DNA from: CAZYTO01 sp964650405
GTDB lineage: Bacteria > Acidobacteriota > Thermoanaerobaculia > Gp7-AA8
Reading direction: 5' to 3'
Assembly: GCA_964650405.1 (NCBI GenBank)
Contig: CAZYTO010000214.1
Coordinates: 1 to 10,121 of the forward strand
DNA: 10,121 bases
Below are positions 6,468 to 10,121 of the stretch, in pieces. The notes below the pieces were generated by a model. The model saw nothing but the letters and a program-made list of their open reading frames with translations. It made no database searches and was not told where the DNA came from. Numbering within the stretch: position 1 is the stretch's first letter; each line of letters opens with the position of its first letter. The position numbers were made by a program, and so were the translations under genes.

Positions 6468-6941
6468 ATGAAGAAGCTCACTATTTCGTGCGTACATTCG
6501 TTGTTCGCCCTTGCATTGCTGCTCTGCGCCTTGCCACCGCTGGGAGCACAGACGCTGTCGTGTCGACCGGGCGCCTCGCCGACTTGGAACTCCGGGTGGT
6601 GCGATTTCAGCGCACCCGTTACGTTCAAGAAAGGCGAACGCCTGAGGCTCGCAGTCGGTGGACCAGCAAGCAAGGTTGTCGTACGCCTTCTTCCCAAAGG
6701 AGGTGACGCCACGACGGCGATCGGCGTCATTCCAATTCCTTTCACCGTCCCGAAAGACCGTTTTCTTGAGATTGTCGTGCCGTCTGATGCTCCGGCAATC
6801 GTACAGATCTCGGTTCACGGCGGCCCCAACCCCTGGAATCAGTACCCGCTCGGCGCGCAAAACGGACCGGCAACAGTTACCGGGGTGGAGCGGCTACCGG
6901 CAACACCTGCGCCGGCGAAGAAAAAGAAAAAGAACCAATGA
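6468..6941 (+). CDS. Small secreted protein of unknown function
   Basis: A 157-residue protein with a clear Sec signal peptide: MKKLTIS, a hydrophobic core FALALLLCALPPL and a probable signal peptidase I cut after LGA at 27. The mature part begins with a cysteine pair (Cys32, Cys45) that could form a disulfide, in RPGASPTWNSGWCDFSAP. It then alternates short strands (RLRLAVGG, KVVVRLLP, IPIPFTV, FLEIVVP, IVQISVHGG), suggesting a small beta-sandwich, and ends in a Pro/Ala then Lys-rich tail (PATPAPAKKKKKNQ). I recall similar hypothetical proteins with the VQISVHGGPNPW motif but no assigned function. The start at 6468 is preferred over the in-frame ATG at 6426 because AAGGGA (6455-6460) precedes it and it begins the signal peptide. 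Cys20 does not fit a lipobox. The stop overlaps the next start as ATGA. Codon use is less GC-biased than in neighbouring genes. Confidence 0.78.
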   Translation: MKKLTISCVHSLFALALLLCALPPLGAQTLSCRPGASPTWNSGWCDFSAPVTFKKGERLRLAVGGPASKVVVRLLPKGGDATTAIGVIPIPFTVPKDRFLEIVVPSDAPAIVQISVHGGPNPWNQYPLGAQNGPATVTGVERLPATPAPAKKKKKNQ

Positions 6942-7303
6942 ACATCGAGATCGCGCTGAGATTGCTCAGCGCAGTCGTTTCGCTCGCCGGCCTTCGGACT
7001 CGTGACAGCGCCCGCAAGCTAGCGCTGTATCTTCTGGCCCTGATGAGTCTCGCCCTGCTTCTCATTGGCGTCATGCACCAATGCGAGGTGAGAAAGGTGG
7101 AGGACCAAATTCTCGTCACGATAGGCACGTCATCCATGACTGCCGACCAACTCTACGAGAACGTTTACTCGACGAACATTCCCCGTCCGACATTTGACGC
7201 CGCGCTGAACCACGCAGTTGAGACGCGTCGTCTCGTCCACAAGATGGTGGACATCCGAACTCCGGACCTCGAGTTGCGAGTGCGCATCTACTCCGCACGC
7301 TGA
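6938..7303 (+). CDS. Small membrane protein with winged-helix-like C-terminal domain, function unknown
   Basis: A 121-residue protein not assignable to a family by eye. Residues 28-46 (LALYLLALMSLALLLIGVM) are a strong transmembrane helix; residues 5-19 are hydrophobic but short and may be a second, re-entrant or amphipathic segment. The soluble tail 54-121 has the order helix (VEDQILVTIG), helix (MTADQLYENVY), helix (TFDAALNHAVETRRLVHKMV) and a strand-turn-strand (IRTPDLELRVRIYS), which resembles a winged helix-turn-helix. With two membrane spans that tail would be cytoplasmic, allowing DNA or protein contact. The ATG overlaps the stop of the secreted-protein gene (ATGA), so the two are probably made together; the pair could act as a surface module and its partner. 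Convergent with the GlxA-type gene 70 bp away; no clear terminator is visible in that spacer. The winged-helix reading is inference from pattern only. Confidence 0.68.
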   Translation: MNIEIALRLLSAVVSLAGLRTRDSARKLALYLLALMSLALLLIGVMHQCEVRKVEDQILVTIGTSSMTADQLYENVYSTNIPRPTFDAALNHAVETRRLVHKMVDIRTPDLELRVRIYSAR

Positions 7304-7373
7304 CTCACCGGCCCTTCAGCGCCCCACGCGACGTCGAAGGAACTGCGACTCGTGACGCTGCGCACATCCAACC

Positions 7374-8309
7374 TCAAGTTGGCGCGGGCGCCCGTGGGCC
7401 CCGCCGCGGCGATGCCCCGAACGTCGTCTGCCACACGCGCCGCAACTGCCGTGCGCCGGTGAAGCCGCACCGTTGCGCGACGCGCTCGATCGACAGCGTC
7501 GGGTCTTGCAGGAGGCTGCGGGCCAGCTCCACGCGCACACGTGTGCGATAACCGGCGATGGTGATGCCGGTGGCCTGCCGGAAGAGTCGGGTGAGATTGC
7601 GGCGGCTCATGGCCCCGACGCCGGCCAGCGTATCCAGTGTCACGGGGCGTGACGGGTTCTGCACGAGCCAGTCCTGCACCTTGTGTACGCCGGGGTGCAG
7701 GTGTGTGCGGTAGTCGAGATAGACGCTGGTCTGCTCCTGCCCCCCGTCGCGGCGCAGGTACACCACCATCTCGCGCGCCACCTCCGCCGCCGCCAGCGGA
7801 CCATGCTTTCGCTCGATGAGGGCCAGGGCCATGTCGATGCCCGAGGCGATGCCGGCGCTCGTCACCACGCTGCCGTCGGCCACGAAGAGCCGGTCGGCCA
7901 GCACGCGGGCGCGCGGAAACCGGCGCTGGAGCTCGCCAATGCGCGACCAGTGCGTCGTGCAGCGCCGTCCTTCGAGCAGGCCGGCCTCGCCGAGGACGAA
8001 GGAGCCCGTGCAGACGGAGGCGATCATCGCTCCCGCCTCGTGGGCGCGACGGAGCCACCGCACGACCATCATCTCGAAACGCTCCGTGGCGCGGTACGGC
8101 ATGCCCGGGACGACGATGAGGGCGCGCTCGTCCACTTCCGGCAACGGCTCGAGCCCGGCCAGGATGACGCCCTGGTGCGTCCGGATCGACTTGCGCGTGG
8201 AGACGGTCCGGAGGGCGTAACGGGGCCGAGCCTCGTTCGCCGTGTCGAACGCCTGCATCGGCCCGGCCAGGTCGAGGATCTCGAGCTCCGGCAGCGCCAG
8301 GAAGATCAC
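7374..8309 (-). CDS. GlxA-type transcriptional regulator (DJ-1/PfpI-like domain plus AraC helix-turn-helix)
   Basis: A 311-residue regulator. The N-terminal half is a DJ-1/PfpI (class I glutamine-amidotransferase-like) sensor: VIFLALPELEILDLAGPMQA at 1-20, and IASVCTGSFVLGEAGLL around the elbow Cys100, followed by RRCTTHW. The C-terminal AraC domain runs from about 208: LDTLAGVGAMSRRNLTRLFR is the first helix-turn-helix and SIERVAQRCGFTGARQLRRV the second. Family members usually activate amine, amino-acid or aldehyde-related pathways; the effector here is unknown. The GTG at 8307-8309 is chosen because it overlaps the stop of the upstream hydrolase as GTGA and starts exactly at the first strand of the DJ-1 fold; the longer open frame upstream overlaps the hydrolase gene and is not protein-like. 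Co-transcription with the isochorismatase-like gene suggests it controls its own operon. Confidence 0.9.
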   Translation of the reverse strand: MIFLALPELEILDLAGPMQAFDTANEARPRYALRTVSTRKSIRTHQGVILAGLEPLPEVDERALIVVPGMPYRATERFEMMVVRWLRRAHEAGAMIASVCTGSFVLGEAGLLEGRRCTTHWSRIGELQRRFPRARVLADRLFVADGSVVTSAGIASGIDMALALIERKHGPLAAAEVAREMVVYLRRDGGQEQTSVYLDYRTHLHPGVHKVQDWLVQNPSRPVTLDTLAGVGAMSRRNLTRLFRQATGITIAGYRTRVRVELARSLLQDPTLSIERVAQRCGFTGARQLRRVWQTTFGASPRRGPRAPAPT

Positions 8310-8884
8310 CGGGTCGATACGGCCACTCCCTTCTCCACCTCGGCAACCACCTCGGCGGTGCTGGCGATCCGGGCGAACCGGCCCCGCAGGACGAACTCCG
8401 TCCGCTCCACGAGCGCCGCCGTCGGCATCTCCCGTCCCGTCTGCGGATCGGTGATCGGGAACGTCTGCGTGGCGTCGGTGACGAAATCGACCTGGTAGCC
8501 GAGGTCCGCGGCGACGCGGGTGGTCGTCTCGACACACTGCTCCATCTGGATGCCGGTCATCACCAGGCGCCGGATGCCGAGGGCGTCGAGCTGCTCTTTC
8601 AGGTTTGTACTGGTGAACGAATTGCGGGTGTTCTTCACGAGGAGCGGCTCGTTCTCTAGGCGGCCCATGAAGCTCATGAGCTTGAACTCGGGGTCACCGG
8701 GACGGAAGCCTGCGTCGGGATCGGTGTGGAGGATGAAGAAGAGGGGCAGACCAGCCCGGCGCCAGGTCTCGAGCAGCCGCGCGACATTCGCTTCGAAGTC
8801 ACGATTGCCGCACCGTGCCCACCGCCCGCCCATCTTGAACGAGTCCTGAATGTCGATGAGGAGAAGCGCTGTGTCGTTTTCCAT
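8306..8884 (-). CDS. Isochorismatase-like cysteine hydrolase
   Basis: A 192-residue cytosolic hydrolase of the isochorismatase superfamily, which includes nicotinamidases, N-carbamoylsarcosine amidases and isochorismatases. The catalytic triad is visible: Asp11 in ALLLIDIQDSF, Lys84 in LLVKNTRNSFTSTNL, and nucleophile Cys117 in LVMTGIQMEQCVETTTR. The cis-peptide preceding the Cys that builds the oxyanion hole would be around Gln113-Met114, in a less usual context than the common V-A or V-T. Length is typical. Substrate is not determined; the metal-binding pattern of nicotinamidases (DxHxxxH) is not obvious, so a different amide or ester is likelier. The ATG at 8882-8884 has only a weak Shine-Dalgarno (CAGG). 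It is first in a two-gene operon with the GlxA-type regulator, with which it overlaps by four bases. Confidence 0.9.
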   Translation of the reverse strand: MENDTALLLIDIQDSFKMGGRWARCGNRDFEANVARLLETWRRAGLPLFFILHTDPDAGFRPGDPEFKLMSFMGRLENEPLLVKNTRNSFTSTNLKEQLDALGIRRLVMTGIQMEQCVETTTRVAADLGYQVDFVTDATQTFPITDPQTGREMPTAALVERTEFVLRGRFARIASTAEVVAEVEKGVAVSTR

Positions 8885-8905
8885 GCCTGCACGATCGGCC
8901 CGTTT

Positions 8906-8919
8906 GCCGTGTCAACGGC
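8906..8919. promoter_or_regulatory. Palindrome overlapping a TTGACA box upstream of the isochorismatase-like gene
   Basis: GCCGT (8906-8910), GTCA, ACGGC (8915-8919) form a perfect 5-bp inverted repeat. On the minus strand it contains an exact TTGACA (8910-8915), the consensus -35 hexamer. No convincing -10 lies 16-18 bp further on before the ATG, so a promoter is not established; an operator is possible. Confidence 0.25.
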
Positions 8920-8961
8920 GGACGCAGAGCGGACATTTCGGGCCAGGGCGGGACGGGCGAC

Positions 8962-9015
8962 GTACCGGGTCACGGAGTGCCGTTACCCAGCACCCGAACC
9001 CCGTTACCCGGCACC
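8962..9015. repeat. REP-like palindromic repeat with a tandem copy
   Basis: GTACCGGGTCACGG (8962-8975), spacer AGTG, then CCGTTACCCAGCAC (8980-8993): the arms pair at 11 of 14 positions and form a hairpin. The right arm is repeated as CCGTTACCCGGCACC at 9001-9015 (14 of 15 identical to 8980-8994, period 21), and this copy pairs with the left arm at 12 of 14. It sits in the 208-bp spacer between the divergent isochorismatase-like and phosphatase genes and has no coding sense. Confidence 0.7.
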
Positions 9016-9061
9016 TCGGACTCCGACTTCGGGCATCTTGCAACGAGGAACTGACATCGCA

Positions 9062-9081
9062 GATACCCGATACCCGCTACC
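9062..9081. repeat. Short tandem heptamer GATACCC just before the phosphatase start
   Basis: GATACCC at 9062-9068 and 9069-9075, followed by the degenerate GCTACC at 9076-9081. It ends 11 bp before the ATG at 9093, where a ribosome binding site would be expected; none is seen. The TACCC core is shared with the palindromic repeat at 8962-9015. Confidence 0.55.
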
Positions 9082-9092
9082 ATTCGCGTCCG

Positions 9093-10121
9093 ATGGAAGC
9101 CCTTTCGATCGAAGACCTCGCGGCGACGCCGCATGAAACCGCCGTCAAGCGGCGATTCGCCTCCCGCAACCTCGGCTGGCTGATGATGCTGCTCTTCTTT
9201 GCAGGGTTCGTTGCGGTCGTCGAGCTGTTCGACAACATCGAGAAGCACTCCACCATCGACGTGGCCATCGCCGGGCCGAACCTGGCCCTGGTGATCCTGC
9301 TCATCTTCGTCGTGCGGGACGTCATCCGCGTGGAACGGCACGGCGGCAAGCCGGGACGGTGGAGCCTGGCTCGCTACCTGCGCCGGTACGTCGGGCCGCT
9401 GACGATCTCGTATCTGCTGCTGCAGTACTCGCTGTTCGTCGCTTTCTCGCGCAACGGCGAGAGTTACATCGGTTGGGCGATCTGCTTCCCGTTTTTCCTG
9501 CTCGGGTTTCGCATGCTCACCTCGGAGATCGTGCTCCTGCACCTCTACCTGATCGCGGTTCCGACCGTGATGGCCCTGGCGAACAAGGAAGTCTACAAGT
9601 CGTTCACGGCCGTCGCGGTCTCGGTCGCCAGCGTCAACGCCTTCTGCGCAGCCGTCGAGGTCTTCGCCTCATCGCGGCTGCGCCGCGAGGTCTCCAACGA
9701 CTGGCGGCAGCGGCAGGTCCAGGCCCGCGAGCAGCTTCGCATGCGCGACGAGCTGCAGTACGCGCGGCAGTTGCAGATCTCCATGCTGCCGGAGTGCGCG
9801 CCGGCGCTGGCCTGGGTCGACGTGGCCGGGGCCTCCGTGCCGGCCACGGAAGTCGGGGGCGACTACTTCGATTACTTCCTCGTCGGAGAGTCGCTGGCCA
9901 TCGTCGAGGGTGACGTGGCGGGCCACGGCCTGGCCAGCGGCATCGTTCTGGCCAGCCTGCGCAGCGGCTTCACCCTGCTCCGCGACGCCCTGACCGATCC
10001 CGCCGCCGTGCTCCAGCCCCTGCACAACCTCGTCGCCGAGACGAGCCGGCATCGCACCCTGGTCACCCGCCCCGTGCACCGGCCCAATCCCCTTACCCAG
10101 CGCCCCCGTTTCCCCAGCGCC
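9093..10121 (+). CDS. Membrane-anchored SpoIIE/PP2C-type serine phosphatase, C-terminus outside window or disrupted
   Basis: Open from ATG 9093 to the window edge (343 codons). Residues 27-193 hold about six membrane helices (for example WLMMLLFFAGFVAVVELF, LALVILLIFVV, IGWAICFPFFLLGF, VAVSVASVNAFCAAVEVFA). A charged, probably coiled-coil linker follows (195-225), then the RsbU-type entry motif DELQYARQLQISMLPE. The PP2C core shows GGDYFDYF with Asp257 and VEGDVAGHGLASGI with Asp274, both metal-binding positions of the family. Such enzymes dephosphorylate anti-sigma-factor antagonists, so it likely feeds a partner-switch pathway from a membrane signal; the sensor input is unknown. After HRTLVT (residue 325) the expected strand (xVYxxxD) is replaced by a Pro/Arg-rich string without family resemblance, coinciding with repeat-like, C-rich sequence. 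The true gene should be about 100 residues longer. No Shine-Dalgarno precedes the ATG. Confidence 0.85.
   Translation, partial: MEALSIEDLAATPHETAVKRRFASRNLGWLMMLLFFAGFVAVVELFDNIEKHSTIDVAIAGPNLALVILLIFVVRDVIRVERHGGKPGRWSLARYLRRYVGPLTISYLLLQYSLFVAFSRNGESYIGWAICFPFFLLGFRMLTSEIVLLHLYLIAVPTVMALANKEVYKSFTAVAVSVASVNAFCAAVEVFASSRLRREVSNDWRQRQVQAREQLRMRDELQYARQLQISMLPECAPALAWVDVAGASVPATEVGGDYFDYFLVGESLAIVEGDVAGHGLASGIVLASLRSGFTLLRDALTDPAAVLQPLHNLVAETSRHRTLVTRPVHRPNPLTQRPRFPSA
10091..10121. repeat. Two degenerate copies of the CCGTTACCCAGC repeat at the window edge
   Basis: CCTTACCCAGCGCC (10091-10104) and CCGTTTCCCCAGCGCC (10106-10121) resemble each other and the intergenic unit CCGTTACCCAGCACC at 8980-8994. 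They fall exactly where the phosphatase frame stops looking like its family. They may be true repeats, a mis-joined contig end, or C-rich low-quality sequence. Confidence 0.4.

Noticed and set aside
7304..7373. A bidirectional terminator between the convergent genes
   Set aside because: Only very short complementary stretches and no T-run on either strand were found.
7683..8498. Plus-strand open frame opposite the GlxA-type and isochorismatase-like genes
   Set aside because: Antisense to two clear protein families; composition typical of a shadow frame.
8962..9081. CRISPR array
   Set aside because: Units are only 7-15 bp, spacing is irregular and there are no uniform spacers or cas genes.

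Overview
The window is GC-rich (roughly two thirds G+C by eye) bacterial chromosome with short intergenic gaps, frequent stop/start overlaps (ATGA, GTGA) and no rRNA, tRNA, CRISPR array or recognisable transposase. A 10-N gap inside one gene and a damaged-looking right edge suggest a draft or metagenomic assembly. The mix of topoisomerase IV ParC, a DUF2277 protein, a cNMP-binding/thioredoxin-reductase-like fusion and a membrane SpoIIE-type phosphatase fits an environmental Gram-negative such as an acidobacterium. That placement is a weak inference.

Layout. 1-972 (-): N-terminal 324 residues of ParC, reading off the left edge. 973-1095: divergent spacer with a parC promoter candidate and a 13-bp tandem repeat. 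1096-2186 (+): DUF2277 gene overlapping an alpha/beta hydrolase by GTGA. 2281-3333 (+): two consecutive XRE-type regulators, a 78-aa HTH-only protein and a 246-aa HTH plus S24 (LexA/cI-like) protein that contains the N gap. 3392-6309 (+): an MFS exporter overlapping by ATGA a 558-aa cNMP-binding / thioredoxin-fold / thioredoxin-reductase-like fusion without the usual redox cysteines. 6468-7303 (+): a lower-GC pair, a small secreted protein overlapping by ATGA a small membrane protein with a winged-helix-like tail. 7374-8884 (-): an isochorismatase-like cysteine hydrolase followed by, and overlapping, a GlxA-type AraC regulator. 8885-9092: divergent spacer with REP-like palindromic and tandem repeats. 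9093-10121 (+): N-terminal part of a membrane-anchored SpoIIE/PP2C phosphatase whose last 18 or so codons degenerate into repeat-like sequence at the window edge.

How the genes work together. Four pairs look translationally coupled and probably share a job: DUF2277 with the hydrolase, MFS with the TrxR-like fusion, secreted protein with membrane winged-helix protein, and isochorismatase-like hydrolase with GlxA regulator. The XRE/S24 pair lies just upstream of the MFS/TrxR pair and could regulate it, but nothing in the sequence proves that. The most unusual items are the cysteine-poor TrxR-like fusion, the low-GC secreted/membrane pair, and the repeat family that appears both in an intergenic spacer and where the phosphatase reading frame breaks down.
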